DNA of 64,000 bases, taken from positions 43,693,414 through 43,757,413 of the forward strand of contig OY804585.1 of assembly GCA_963680875.1 (NCBI GenBank), in the 5' to 3' direction. Under the pieces are notes generated by a model that had not been told where the DNA came from, searched no databases, and saw nothing but the letters and a program-made list of their open reading frames with translations. This DNA is from Bathymodiolus brooksi (Eukaryota; Mollusca; Bivalvia; Mytilida; Modiolidae). A program made the position numbers and the translations under genes. Shown one piece after another: positions 11,101-24,446 of this stretch (positions are counted from its first letter, which is position 1; each line of letters starts with the position of its first letter).

Positions 11101-14100
11101 AGTGGAGAAACGTGTCTACCTCGGAATTAGGATAATATGTCCCAGTGGAGAAACGTGTGTACCTCGGAATTAAGATAATATGTCCCAGTGGAGAAAGGTG
11201 TCTACCTCGGAATTAGGATAATATGTCCCAGTGGAGAAACGTGTCTACCTCGGAATTAGGATAATATGTCCCAGTGGAGAAACGTGTCTACCTCGGAATT
11301 AGGATAATATGTCTGAGTGGAGAAACGTGTCTACCTCGGAATTAGGATAATATGTCCCAGTGGAGAAATGTGTTTACCTCGGAATTAGGATAATATGTCC
11401 CAGTGGAGAAATGTGTCTACCTCGGAATTAGGATAATATGTCTGAGTGGAGAAACGTGTCTACCTCGGAATTAGGATAATATGTCCCAGTGGAGAAATGT
11501 GTTTACCTCGGAATTAGGATAATATGTCCCAGTAGAGAAATGTGTCTACCTCGGAAATAGGATAATATGTCCCAGTGGAAAAACGTGTCTACCTCGGAAT
11601 TAGGATAATATGTCCCAGTGGAGAAATGTGTCTACCTCGGAATTAGGATAATATGTCCGAGTGGAGAAATGTGTCTACCTCGGAAATAGGATAATATGTC
11701 CGAGTGGAGAAATGTGTCTACCTCGGAAATAGGATAATATGTCCCAGTGGAGAAATGTGTCTACCTGGAATTAGGATAATATGTCCGAGTGGAGAAACGT
11801 GTCTCCCTCGGAATTAGGATAATATGTCCCAATGGAGAAATGTGTCTACCTGGGAATTAGGATAATATGTCCCAGTGGAGAAACGTGTTTACCTCGGCAT
11901 TAGGATAATATGTCCCAGTGGGGAAATGTGTCTACCTCGGAATTAGGATAATATGTCCCATTGGAGAAATATGTATACCTCGGAATTAGGTTAATATATC
12001 CCAATGGAGAAACGTGTCTACCTCGGAATTAGGATAATATGTCCAAGTGGAGAAACGTGTGTACCTCGGAATTAGGATAATATGTCCCAGTGGAGAAAGG
12101 TGTCTACCTCGGAATTAGGATAATATGTCCCAGTGGAGAAACGTGTCTACCTCGGAATTAGGATAATATGTCCCAGTGGAGAAAAGTGTCTACACCGGAA
12201 TTAGGATAATATGTCCCAGTGGAGAAATGTGTCTACCTCGGAATTAGGATAATATGTCTGAGTGGAGAAACGTGTCTACCTCGGAATTAGGATAATATGT
12301 CCTAATGGAGAAATGTGTTTACCTCGGAATTAGGATAATATGTCCCAGTGGAGAAATGTGTCTACCTCGGAAATAGGATAATATGTCCGAGTGGAGAAAC
12401 GTGTCTACCTCGGAATTAGGATAATATGTCCCAGTGGAGAAACGTGTCTACCTCGGAATTAGGATAATATGTCCCAGTGGAGAAACGTGTGTACCTCGGA
12501 ATTAAGATAATATGTCCCAGTGGGGAAAGGTGTCTACCTCGGAATTAGGATAATATGTCCCAGTGGAGAAACGTGTCTACCTCGGAACTAGGATAATATG
12601 TCCCAGTGGAGAAACGTGTCTACATCGGAATTAGGATAATATGTCCGAGTGGAGAAATGTGTCTACCTCGGAATTAGGATAATATGTCTGAGTAGAGAAA
12701 CGTGTCTACCTCGGAATTAGGATAATATGTCCCAGTGGAGAAATGTGTTTACCTCGGAATTAGGATAATATGTCCCAGTGGAGAAATGTGTCTACCTCGG
12801 AAATAGGATAATATGTCCCAATTGGAGAAATGTGTCTACCTGGAATTAGGATAATATGTCCCAGTGGAGAAACGTGTCTCCCTCGAATTAGGATAATATG
12901 TCCCAATGGAGAAATGTGTCTACCTGTGAATTAGGATAATATGTCCCAGTGGAGAAACGTGTTTACCTCGGAATTAGGATAATATTGCCCAGTGGGGAAA
13001 TGTGTCTACCTCGGAATTAGGATAATATGTCCCAGTGGAGAAATGTGTATACCTCGGAATTAGGTTAATATGTCCCAATGGAGAAACGTGTCTACCTCGG
13101 AATTAGGATAATATGTCCCAGTGGAGAAACGTGTGTACCTCGGAATTAGGATAATATGTCCCAGTGGAGAAAGATGTCTACCTCGGAATTAGGATAATAT
13201 GTCCGAGTGGAGAAATGTGTCTACCTCGGAATTAGGATAATATGTCCCAGTGGAGAAACGTGTCTACCTCGGAATTAGGATAATATGTCCCAGTGGAGAA
13301 ATGTGTCTACCTCGGAATTAGGATAATATGTCCCAGTGGAGAAACGTGTCTACCTCGGAATTAGGATAATATGTCCCAGTGGAGAAATTTGTTTACCTCG
13401 GAATTAGGATAATATGTCCCAGTGGAGAAATGTGTCTACCTCGGAAATAGGATAATATGTCCGAGTGGAAAAACGTGTCTACCTCGGAATTAGGATAATA
13501 TGTCCCAGTGGAGAAACGTGTCTACCTCGGAATTAGGATTTTATGTCCCAGTGGAGAAACGTGTGTACCTCGGAATTAAGATAATATGTCCCAGTGGAGA
13601 AAGGTGTCTACCTCGGAATTAGGATAATATGTCCCAGTGGAGAAACGTGTCTACCTCGGAATTAGGATAATATGTCCCAGTGGAGAAACGTGTCTACCTC
13701 GGAATTAGGATAATATGTCCCAGTGGAGAAATGTGTCTACCTCGGAATTAGGATAATATGTCTGAGTGGAGAAACGTGTCTACCTCGGAATTAGGATAAT
13801 ATGTCCCAGTGGAGAAATGTGTTTACCTCGGAATTAGGATAATATGTCCCAGTGGAGAAATGTGTCTACCTCGGAAATAGGATAATATGTCCCAGTGGAA
13901 AAACGTGTCTACCTCGGAATTAGGATAATATGTCCCAGTGGAGAAATGTGTCTACCTCGGAATTAGGATAATATGTCCGAGTGGAGAAATGTGTCTACCT
14001 CGGAAATAGGATAATATGTCCGAGTGGAGAAATGTGTCTACCTCGGAAATAGGATAATATGTCCCAGTGGAGAAATGTGTCTACCTGCAATTAGGATAAT

Positions 14101-14408
14101 ATGTCCCAGTGGAGAAACGTGTCTACCTCGGAATTAGGATAATATGTCCCAGTGGAGAAATGTGTCTACCTCGGAATTAGGATAATATGTCTGAGTGGAG
14201 AAACGTGTCTACCTCGGAATTAGGATAATATGTCCCAGTGGAGAAATGTGTTTACCTCGGAATTAGGATAATATGTCCCAGTGGAGAAATGTGTTTACCT
14301 CGGAATTAGGATAATATGTCCCAGTGGAGAAATGTGTCTACCTCGGAAATAGGATAATATGTCCGAGTGGAGAAACGTGTCTACCTCGGAATTAGGATAA
14401 TATGTCCC
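11101..14408. repeat. Higher-order repeat C1 (77 monomers, 3,308 bp)
   Basis: First of two adjacent copies. Rare markers TACACCGG at 12,191, GGAACTAGG near 12,586 and AATATTGCCCAG near 12,983 recur 3,308 or 3,265 bp downstream. The length equals 77 x 43 minus 3. The left limit is set by the first mismatch with C2 (tccGag against tccCag at 11,100). The last 100 or so bases (14,298-14,408) contain an extra GTTTACC monomer and do not match the end of C2. GTATAC-type cassettes start at 11,973 and 13,047. Confidence 0.82.
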
Positions 14409-17400
14409 AGTGGAGAAACGTGTCTACCTCGGAATTAGGATAATATGTCCCAGTGGAGAAACGTGTGTACCTCGGAATTAAGATAATATGTCCCAGTGGA
14501 GAAAGGTGTCTACCTCGGAATTAGGATAATATGTCCCAGTGGAGAAACGTGTCTACCTCGGAATTAGGATAATATGTCCCAGTGGAGAAACGTGTCTACC
14601 TCGGAATTAGGATAATATGTCTGAGTGGAGAAACGTGTCTACCTCGGAATTAGGATAATATGTCCCAGTGGAGAAATGTGTTTACCTCGGAATTAGGATA
14701 ATATGTCCCAGTGGAGAAATGTGTCTACCTCGGAATTAGGATAATATGTCTGAGTGGAGAAACGTGTCTACCTCGGAATTAGGATAATATGTCCCAGTGG
14801 AGAAATGTGTTTACCTCGGAATTAGGATAATATGTCCCAGTAGAGAAATGTGTCTACCTCGGAAATAGGATAATATGTCCCAGTGGAAAAACCTGTCTAC
14901 CTCGGAATTAGGATAATATGTCCGAGTGGAGAAATGTGTCTACCTCGGAATTAGGATAATATGTCCGAGTGGAGAAATGTGTCTACCTCGGAAATAGGAT
15001 AATATGTCCGAGTGGAGAAATGTGTCTACCTCGGAAATAGGATAATATGTCCCAGTGGAGAAATGTGTCTACCTGGAATTAGGATAATATGTCCGAGTGG
15101 AGAAACGTGTCTCCCTCGGAATTAGGATAATATGTCCCAATGGAGAAATGTGTCTACCTGGGAATTAGGATAATATGTCCCAGTGGAGAAACGTGTTTAC
15201 CTCGGAATTAGGATAATATGTCCCAGTGGGGAAATGTGTCTACCTCGGAATTAGGATAATATGTCCCAGTGGAGAAATATGTATACCTCGGAATTAGGTT
15301 AATATATCCCAATGGAGAAACGTGTCTACCTCGGAATTAGGATAATATGTCCAAGTGGAGAAACGTGTGTACCTCGGAATTAGGATAATATGTCCCAGTG
15401 GAGAAAGGTGTCTACCTCGGAATTAGGATAATATGTCCCAGTGGAGAAACGTGTCTACCTCGGAATTAGGATAATATGTCCCAGTGGAGAAAAGTGTCTA
15501 CACCGGAATTAGGATAATATGTCCCAGTGGAGAAATGTGTCTACCTCGGAATTAGGATAATATGTCTGAGTGGAGAAACGTGTCTACCTCGGAATTAGGA
15601 TAATATGTCCTAATGGAGAAATGTGTTTACCTCGGAATTAGGATAATATGTCCCAGTGGAGAAATGTGTCTACCTCGGAAATAGGATAATATGTCCGAGT
15701 GGAGAAACGTGTCTACCTCGGAATTAGGATAATATGTCCCAGTGGAGAAACGTGTCTACCTCGGAATTAGGATAATATGTCCCAGTGGAGAAACGTGTGT
15801 ACCTCGGGATTAAGATAATATGTCCCAGTGGAGAAAGGTGTCTACCTCGGAATTAGGATAATATGTCCCAGTGGAGAAACGTGTCTACCTCGGAACTAGG
15901 ATAATATGTCCCAGTGGAGAAACGTGTCTACATCGGAATTAGGATAATATGTCTGAGTAGAGAAACGTGTCTACCTCGGAATTAGGATAATATGTCCCAG
16001 TGGAGAAATGTGTTTACCTCGGAATTAGGATAATATGTCCCAGTGGAGAAATGTGTCTACCTCGGAAATAGGATAATATGTCCCAATTGGAGAAATGTGT
16101 CTACCTGGAATTAGGATAATATGTCCCAGTGGAGAAACGTGTCTCCCTCGAATTAGGATAATATGTCCCAATGGAGAAATGTGTCTACCTGTGAATTAGG
16201 ATAATATGTCCCAGTGGAGAAACGTGTTTACCTCGGAATTAGGATAATATTGCCCAGTGGGGAAATGTGTCTACCTCGGAATTAGGATAATATGTCCCAG
16301 TGGAGAAATGTGTATACCTCGGAATTAGGTTAATATGTCCCAATGGAGAAACGTGTCTACCTCGGAATTAGGATAATATGTCCCAGTGGAGAAACGTGTG
16401 TACCTCGGAATTAGGATAATATGTCCCAGTGGAGAAAGATGTCTACCTCGGAATTAGGATAATATGTCCGAGTGGAGAAATGTGTCTACCTCGGAATTAG
16501 GATAATATGTCCCAGTGGAGAAACGTGTCTACCTCGGAATTAGGATAATATGTCCCAGTGGAGAAATGTGTCTACCTCGGAATTAGGATAATATGTCCCA
16601 GTGGAGAAACGTGTCTACCTCGGAATTAGGATAATATGTCCCAGTGGAGAAATTTGTTTACCTCGGAATTAGGATAATATGTCCCAGTGGAGAAATGTGT
16701 CTACCTCGGAAATAGGATAATATGTCCCAGTGGAAAAACGTGTCTACCTCGGAATTAGGATAATATGTCCCAGTGGAGAAACGTGTCTACCTCGGAATTA
16801 GGATAATATGTCCCAGTGGAGAAACGTGTGTACCTCGGAATTAAGATAATATGTCCCAGTGGAGAAAGGTGTCTACCTCGGAATTAGGATAATATGTCCC
16901 AGTGGAGAAACGTGTCTACCTCGGAATTAGGATAATATGTCCCAGTGGAGAAACGTGTCTACCTCGGAATTAGGATAATATGTCCCAGTGGAGAAATGTG
17001 TCTACCTCGGAATTAGGATAATATGTCTGAGTGGAGAAACGTGTCTACCTCGGAATTAGGATAATATGTCCCAGTGGAGAAATGTGTTTACCTCGGAATT
17101 AGGATAATATGTCCCAGTGGAGAAATGTGTCTACCTCGGAAATAGGATAATATGTCCCAGTGGAAAAACGTGTCTACCTCGGAATTAGGATAATATGTCC
17201 CAGTGGAGAAATGTGTCTACCTCGGAATTAGGATAATATGTCCGAGTGGAGAAATGTGTCTACCTCGGAAATAGGATAATATGTCCGAGTGGAGAAATGT
17301 GTCTACCTCGGATATAGGATAATATGTCCCAGTGGAGAAATGTGTCTACCTGCAATTAGGATAATATGTCCCAGTGGAGAAACGTGTCTACCTCGGAATT

Positions 17401-17565
17401 AGGATAATATGTCCCAGTGGAGAAATGTGTCTACCTCGGAATTAGGATAATATGTCTGAGTGGAGAAACGTGTCTACCTCGGAATTAGGATAATATGTCC
17501 CAGTGGAGAAATGTGTTTACCTCGGAATTAGGATAATATGTCCCAGTGGAGAAATGTGTCTACCT
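14409..17565. repeat. Higher-order repeat C2 (one monomer shorter than C1)
   Basis: Second copy of the 3,308-bp repeat, with TACACCGG at 15,499 and GTATAC at 15,281. One monomer present in C1 near 12,640-12,683 is absent here near 15,945. Beyond it the offset to C1 drops to 3,265 bp (GTATAC at 16,312; CTGCAATT at 17,351 against 14,086). Small private changes include ACCTGTC near 14,892, CTCGGGATT near 15,804 and CTCGGATATAGG at 17,307. Identity with C1 ends near 17,563. Confidence 0.8.
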
Positions 17566-17733
17566 CGGAAATAGGATAATATGTCCCAGTGGAAAAACGT
17601 GTCTACCTCGGAATTAGGATAATATGTCCCAGTGGAGAAATGTGTATACCTGGGAATTAGGATAATATGTCCCAGTGGAGAAACGTGTTTACCTCGGAAT
17701 TAGGATAATATGTCCCAGTGGGGAAATGTGTCT
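17090..17733. repeat. 644-bp tandem duplication, copy D1
   Basis: Fifteen monomers (645 minus 1 bp, the missing base lying in CCTGCAATT). The copy overlaps the end of C2. The marker CTCGGATATAGG at 17,307 recurs at 17,951, and AGTGGAAAAACG near 17,159 recurs near 17,803, both 644 bp apart. The left limit is a GTTTACC/GTCTACC difference just before 17,090. Confidence 0.82.
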
Positions 17734-18377
17734 ACCTCGGAATTAGGATAATATGTCCCAGTGGAGAAATGTGTCTACCTCGGAAATAGGATAATATGTC
17801 CCAGTGGAAAAACGTGTCTACCTCGGAATTAGGATAATATGTCCCAGTGGAGAAATGTGTCTACCTCGGAATTAGGATAATATGTCCGAGTGGAGAAATG
17901 TGTCTACCTCGGAAATAGGATAATATGTCCGAGTGGAGAAATGTGTCTACCTCGGATATAGGATAATATGTCCCAGTGGAGAAATGTGTCTACCTGCAAT
18001 TAGGATAATATGTCCCAGTGGAGAAACGTGTCTACCTCGGAATTAGGATAATATGTCCCAGTGGAGAAATGTGTCTACCTCGGAATTAGGATAATATGTC
18101 TGAGTGGAGAAACGTGTCTACCTCGGAATTAGGATAATATGTCCCAGTGGAGAAATGTGTTTACCTCGGAATTAGGATAATATGTCCCAGTGGAGAAATG
18201 TGTCTACCTCGGAAATAGGATAATATGTCCCAGTGGAAAAACGTGTCTACCTCGGAATTAGGATAATATGTCCCAGTGGAGAAATGTGTCTACCTGGGAA
18301 TTAGGATAATATGTCCCAGTGGAGAAACGTGTTTACCTCGGAATTAGGATAATATGTCCCAGTGGGGAAATGTGTCT
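17734..18377. repeat. 644-bp tandem duplication, copy D2
   Basis: Immediate tandem copy of D1. The only internal difference noticed is GTGTATACCTGGG at 17,643 in D1 against GTGTCTACCTGGG at 18,287 here. Because the GATATAGG change is present in C2 and in both D copies but not in C1, it arose before this duplication and after the C1/C2 duplication. Confidence 0.8.
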
Positions 18378-19927
18378 ACCTCGGAATTAGGATATTATAT
18401 CCCAGTGGAGAAATGTGTATACCTCGGAATTAGGTTAATATGTCCCAATGGAGAAACGTGTCTACCTCGGAATTAGGATAATATGTCCCAGTGGAGAAAC
18501 GTGTGTACCTCGGAATTAGGATAATATGTCCGAGTGGAGAAACGTGTCTACCTCGGAATTAGGATAATATGTCCGAGTGGAGACACGTGTCTACCTCGGA
18601 ATTAGGATAATATGTCCCAGTGGAGAAACGTGTCTACCTCGGAATTAGGATAATATGTCCCAGTGGAGAAATGTGTCTACCTCGGAATTAGGATAATATG
18701 TCTGAGTGGAGAAACGTGTCTACCTCGGAATTAGGATAATATGTCTAAGTGGAGAAATGTGTTTACCTCGGAATTAGGATAATATGTCCCAGTGGAGAAA
18801 TGTGTCTACCCCGGAAATAGGATAATATGTCCGAGTGGAGAAACGTGTCTACCTCGGAATTAGGATAATATGTCCGAGTGGAGAAACGTGTCTACCTCGG
18901 AATTAGGATAATATGTTCCAATGGAGAAACGTGTGTACCTCGGATTTAAGATAATATGTCCCAGTGGAGAAACGTGTGTACCTCGGAATTAAGATAATAT
19001 GTCCCAGTGGAGAAAGGTGTCTACCTCGGAATTAGGATAATATGTCCCAGTGGAGAAACGTGTCTACCTCGGAATTAGGATAATATGTCCCAGTGGAGAA
19101 ACGTGTCTACCTCGGAATTAGGATAATATGTCCCAGTGGAGAAATGTGTCTACCTCGGAATTAGGATAATATGTCTGAGTGGAGAAACGTGTCTACCTCG
19201 GAATTAGGATAATATGTCCCAGTGGAGAAATGTGTTTACCTCGGAATTAGGATAATATGTCCCAGTGGAGAAATGTGTCTACCTCGGAAATAGGATAATA
19301 TGTCCCAGTGGAGAAATGTGTCTACCTGGAATTAGGATAATATGTCCCATTGGAGAAACGTGTCTCCCTCGAATTAAGATAATATGTCCCAATGGAGAAA
19401 TGTGTCTACCTGTGAATTAGGATAATATGTCCCAGTGGAGAAACGTGTTTACCTCGGAATTAGGATAATATGTCCCAGTGGGGAAATGTGTCTACCTCGG
19501 AATTAGGATAATATGTCCCAGTGGAGAAATGTGTATACCTCGGAATTAGGTTAATATGTCCCAATGGAGAAACGTGTCTACCTCGGAATTAGGATAATAT
19601 GTCCCAGTGGAGAAACGTGTGTACCTCGGAATTAGAATAATATGTCCCAGTGGAGAAAGATGTCTACCTCGGTAATTAGGATAATATGTACGAGTGGAGA
19701 AACGTGTCTACCTCGGAATTAGGATAATATGTCCCAGTGGAGAAACGTGTCTACCTCGGAATTAGGATAATATGTCCCAGTGGAGAAATGTGTCTACCTC
19801 GGAATTAGGATAATATGTCCCAGTGGAGAAACGTGTCTACCTCGGAATTAGGATAATATGTCCCAGTGGAGAAATGTGTTTACCTCGGAATTAGGATAAT
19901 ATGTCCCAGTGGAGAAATGTGTCTACC
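18378..19927. repeat. Mixed satellite block E
   Basis: Continues the array with no clean local HOR boundary that I could fix. It holds cassettes marked by GTATAC at 18,417 and 19,533. It also has several private variants: GAGACACGTGTCTACC at 18,579, CCCCGGAAATAGG near 18,810, GTTCCAATGG near 18,916 followed by CTCGGATTTAAGATAAT, and a one-base insertion CTCGGTAATTAGG near 19,669. From about 19,730 it increasingly resembles the 1,203-bp repeat that follows. No gene is present. Confidence 0.75.
18581..18592. repeat. 12-bp palindrome with a CACGTG core
   Basis: AGACACGTGTCT is a perfect palindrome, made by a single A-to-C change in the standard junction AGAAACGTGTCT. It is the only CACGTG hexamer I noticed. 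The nearby-looking GAGACACG at 22,963, 23,823 and 32,291 continues as TTTCT and lacks it. It is most likely a chance change rather than a binding site. Confidence 0.7.
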
Positions 19928-21130
19928 TCGGAAATAGGATAATATGTCCGAGTGGAAAAACGTGTCTACCTCGGAATTAGGATAATATGTCCCAGTGGAG
20001 AAACGTGTCTACCTCGGAATTAGGATAATATGTCCCAGTGGAGAAACGTGTGTACCTCGGAATTAAGATAATATGTCCCAGTGGAGAAAGGTGTCTACCT
20101 CGGAATTAGGATAATATGTCCCAGTGGAGAAACGTGTCTACCTCGGAATTAGGATAATATGTCCCAGTGGAGAAACGTGTCTACCTCGGAATTAGGATAA
20201 TATGTCCCAGTGGAGAAATGTGTCTACCTCGGAATTAGGATAATATGTCTGAGTGGAGAAACGTGTCTACCTCGGAATTAGGATAATATGTCCCATTGGA
20301 GAAATGTGTTTACCTCGGAAGTAGGATAATATGTCCCAGTGGAGAAATGTGTCTACCTCGGAAATAGGATAATATGTCCCAGTGGAAAAACGTGTCTACC
20401 TCGGAATTAGGATAATATGTCCCAGTGGAGAAATGTGTCTACCTCGGAATTAGGATAATATGTCCGAGTGGAGAAACGTGTCTAACTCGGAAATAGGATA
20501 ATATGTCCGAGTGGAGAAATGTGTCTACCTCGGAAATAGGATAATATGTCCCAGTGGAGAAATGTGTCTACTTGGAATTAGGATAATATGTCCCAGTGGA
20601 GAAACGTGTCTCCCTCGGAATTAGGATAATATGTCCCAATGGAGAAATGTGTCTACCTGGGAATTAGGATAATATGTCCCAGTGGAGAAACGTGTTTACC
20701 TCGGAATTAGGATAATATGTCCCAGTGGGGAAATGTGTCTACCTCGGAATTAGGATAATATATCCCAGTGGAGAAATGTGTATACCTCGGAATTAGGTTA
20801 ATATGTCCCAATGGAGAAACGTGTCTACCTCGGAATTAGGATAATATGTCCCAGTGGAGAAACGTGTGTACCTCGGAATTAGGATAATATGTCCGAGTGG
20901 AGAAACGTGTCTACCTCGGAATTAGGATAATATGTCCGAGTGGAGAAACGTGTCTACCTCGGAATTAGGATAATATGTCCCAGTGGAGAAATGTGTCTAC
21001 CTCGGAATTAGGATAATATGTCTGAGTGGAGAAACGTGTCTACCTCGGAATTAGGATAATATGTCCCAGTGGAGAAATGTGTTTACCTCGGAATTAGGAT
21101 AATTTGTCCCAGTGGAGAAATGTGTCTACC
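19928..21130. repeat. 1,203-bp repeat F1 (28 monomers)
   Basis: First recognisable copy of a 28-monomer unit (1,204 minus 1 bp). The rare marker CTCGGAAGTAGG ends at GTAGGAT 20,321, which recurs at 21,524 and again at 30,852. GTATAC is at 20,780. Differences from F2 cluster at the left end (CGGAAATAGG against CAGATATAGG; GGAAAAACG against GGAGAAACG). One differs at 20,121-20,130 (GTGGAGAAA against GTGGGGAAA), and one near 20,470 (AACGTGTCTAACTCGG against AATGTGTCTAACTCGG). Confidence 0.8.
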
Positions 21131-22333
21131 TCAGATATAGGATAATATGTCCGAGTGGAGAAACGTGTCTACCTCGGAATTAGGATAATATGTCCCAGTG
21201 GAGAAACGTGTCTACCTCGGAATTAGGATAATATGTCCCAGTGGAGAAACGTGTGTACCTCGGAATTAAGATAATATGTCCCAGTGGAGAAAGGTGTCTA
21301 CCTCGGAATTAGGATAATATGTCCCAGTGGGGAAACGTGTCTACCTCGGAATTAGGATAATATGTCCCAGTGGAGAAACGTGTCTACCTCGGAATTAGGA
21401 TAATATGTCCCAGTGGAGAAATGTGTCTACCTCGGAATTAGGATAATATGTCTGAGTGGAGAAACGTGTCTACCTCGGAATTAGGATAATATGTCCCATT
21501 GGAGAAATGTGTTTACCTCGGAAGTAGGATAATATGTCCCAGTGGAGAAATGTGTCTACCTCGGAAATAGGATAATATGTCCCAGTGGAAAAACGTGTCT
21601 ACCTCGGAATTAGGATAATATGTCCCAGTGGAGAAATGTGTCTACCTCGGAATTAGGATAATATGTCCGAGTGGAGAAATGTGTCTAACTCGGAAATAGG
21701 ATAATATGTCCGAGTGGAGAAATGTGTCTACCTCGGAAATAGGATAATATGTCCCAGTGGAGAAATGTGTCTACTTGGAATTAGGATAATATGTCCCAGT
21801 GGAGAAACGTGTCTCCCTCGGAATTAGGATAATATGTCCCAATGGAGAAATGTGTCTACCTGGGAATTAGGATAATATGTCCCAGTGGAGAAACGTGTTT
21901 ACCTCGGAATTAGGATAATATGTCCCAGTGGGGAAATGTGTCTACCTCGGAATTAGGATAATATATCCCAGTGGAGAAATGTGTATACCTCGGAATTAGG
22001 TTAATATGTCCCAATGGAGAAACGTGTCTACCTCGGAATTAGGATAATATGTCCCAGTGGAGAAACGTGTGTACCTCGGAATTAGGATAATATGTCCGAG
22101 TGGAGAAACGTGTCTACCTCGGAATTAGGATAATATGTCCGAGTGGAGAAACGTGTCTACCTCGGAATTAGGATAATATGTCCCAGTGGAGAAATGTGTC
22201 TACCTCGGAATTAGGATAATATGTCTGAGTGGAGAAACGTGTCTACCTCGGAATTAGGATAATATGTCCCAGTGGAGAAATGTGTTTACCTCGGAATTAG
22301 GATAATATGTCCCAGTGGAGAAATGTGTCTACC
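21131..22333. repeat. 1,203-bp repeat F2
   Basis: Second 28-monomer copy, beginning at the marker TCAGATATAG, which recurs at 22,334 exactly 1,203 bp later and at 30,459 and 31,662 in the large duplication. GTATAC is at 21,983. This copy is also the left end of duplication unit G1, so it was already in place before the 9.3-kb duplication. Confidence 0.82.
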
Positions 22334-22853
22334 TCAGATATAGGATAATATGTCCCAGTGGAGAAAGGTGTCTACCTCGGAATTAGGATAATATGTCCCA
22401 GTGGAGAAATGTGTCTACCTCGGAATTAGGATAATATGTCTGAGTGGAGAAACGTGTCTAACTCGGAATTAGGATAATATGTCCCAGTGGAGAAATGTGT
22501 TTACCTCGGAATTAGGATAATATGTCCCAGTGGAGAAATGTGTCTACCTCGGAAATAGGATAATATGTCCCAGTGGAAAAACGTTTCTACATCGGAATTA
22601 GGATAATATGTCCCAGTGGAGAAATGTGTCTACCTCGGAATTAGGATAATATGTCCCAGTGGAGAAATGTGTCTACCTCGGAAATAGGATAATATGTCCC
22701 AGTGGAGAAACGTGTCTACCTCAAAATTAGGATAATATGTCCCAGTGGAGAAATGTGTCTACCTCGGAATTAGGATAATATGTCCCAGTGGAAAAACGTG
22801 TCTACCTCGGAATTAGGATAATATGTCCCAGTGAAGAAATGTGTCTACCTCGT

Positions 22854-24446
22854 AATTAGGATAATATGTCCCAGTGGAGAAATGTGTCTACCTCGGAAAT
22901 AGGATAATATGTCCCAGTGGAGAAATGTGTCTACCTCGGAATTAGGATAATATGTCCCAGTGGAGACACGTTTCTACCTCGGAATTGGGATAATATGTCC
23001 CAGTGGAGAAACTTGTCTACCTCGGAATTAGGATAATATGTCACAGTGGATAAACGTGTCTACTTCGGAATTAGGATAATATGTCCGAGTGGAGAAACGT
23101 GTCTACCTCGGAATTAGGATAATATGTCCCAGTGAAGAAACGTGTCTACCTCGGAATTAGGATACTATGTCCCAGTGGAGAAACGTGTCTACCTCCGAAA
23201 TAGGATAATATGTCCCTGTGGGGAAATGTGTCTACCTCGGAATTAGGATAATATGTCCCAGTGGAGAAATGTGTATACCTCGGAATTAGGTTAATATGTC
23301 CCAATGGAGAAACGTGTCTACCTCGGAATTAGGATAATATGTCCCAGTGGAGAAACGTGTCTACCCCGGAATTAGGATAATATGTCCCAGTGGAGAAACG
23401 TGTCTACCTCGGATTTAGGATAATATGTCCGAGTGGAGAAACGTGTCTACCTCGGAATTAGGATAATATGTCCCAGTGGAGAAATGTGTCTACCTCGGAA
23501 TTAGGATACTATGTCTGAGTGGAGAAACGTGTCTACCTCGGAATTAGGATAATGTGTCCGAGTGGAGAAACGTGTCTACCTCGGAATTAGGATAATATGT
23601 CCCAGTGAAGAAACGTGTCTACCTCGGAATTAGGATACTATGTCCCAGTGGAGAAACGTGTCTACCTCCGAAATAGGATAATATGTCCCTGTGGGGAAAT
23701 GTGTCTACCTCGGAATTAGGATAATATGTCCCAGTGGAGAAATGTGTCTACCTCGGAAATAGGATAATATGTCCCAGTGGAGAAATGTGTCTACCTCGGA
23801 ATTAGGATAATATGTCCCAGTGGAGACACGTTTCTACCTCGGAATTGGGATAATATGTCCCAGTGGAGAAACTTGTCTACCTCGGAATTAGGATAATATG
23901 TCACAGTGGATAAACGTGTCTACTTCGGAATTAGGATAATATGTCCGAGTGGAGAAACGTGTCTACCTCGGAATTAGGATAATATGTCCCAGTGAAGAAA
24001 CGTGTCTACCTCGGAATTAGGATACTATGTCCCAGTGGAGAAACGTGTCTACCTCCGAAATAGGATAATATGTCCCTGTGGGGAAATGTGTCTACCTCGG
24101 AATTAGGATAATATGTCCCAGTGGAGAAATGTGTATACCTCGGAATTAGGTTAATATGTCCCAATGGAGAAACGTGTCTACCTCGGAATTAGGATAATAT
24201 GTCCCAGTGGAGAAACGTGTCTACCCCGGAATTAGGATAATATGTCCCAGTGGAGAAACGTGTCTACCTCGGATTTAGGATAATATGTCCGAGTGGAGAA
24301 ACGTGTCTACCTCGGAATTAGGATAATATGTCCCAGTGGAGAAATGTGTCTACCTCGGAATTAGGATACTATGTCTGAGTGGAGAAACGTGTCTACCTCG
24401 GAATTAGGATAATGTGTCCGAGTGGAGAAACGTGTCTACCTCGGAA
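22854..24446. repeat. Nested 860-bp duplication inside G1
   Basis: Bases 22,854-23,586 recur at 23,714-24,446, an offset of 860 bp (exactly 20 monomers). Markers are TGGAGACACG at 22,961 and 23,821, CACAGTGGATAAACG near 23,043 and 23,903, and GTATAC at 23,273 and 24,133. The 127 bp between the two copies (23,587-23,713) match 23,114-23,240 at an offset of 473 bp (11 monomers), through the linked run AGTGAAGAAACG, GGATACTATG, CTCCGAAATAGG and CCCTGTGGGG. G2 has only one copy (32,182-32,914). The structure therefore needs two template switches rather than a single simple slip. Confidence 0.82.
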
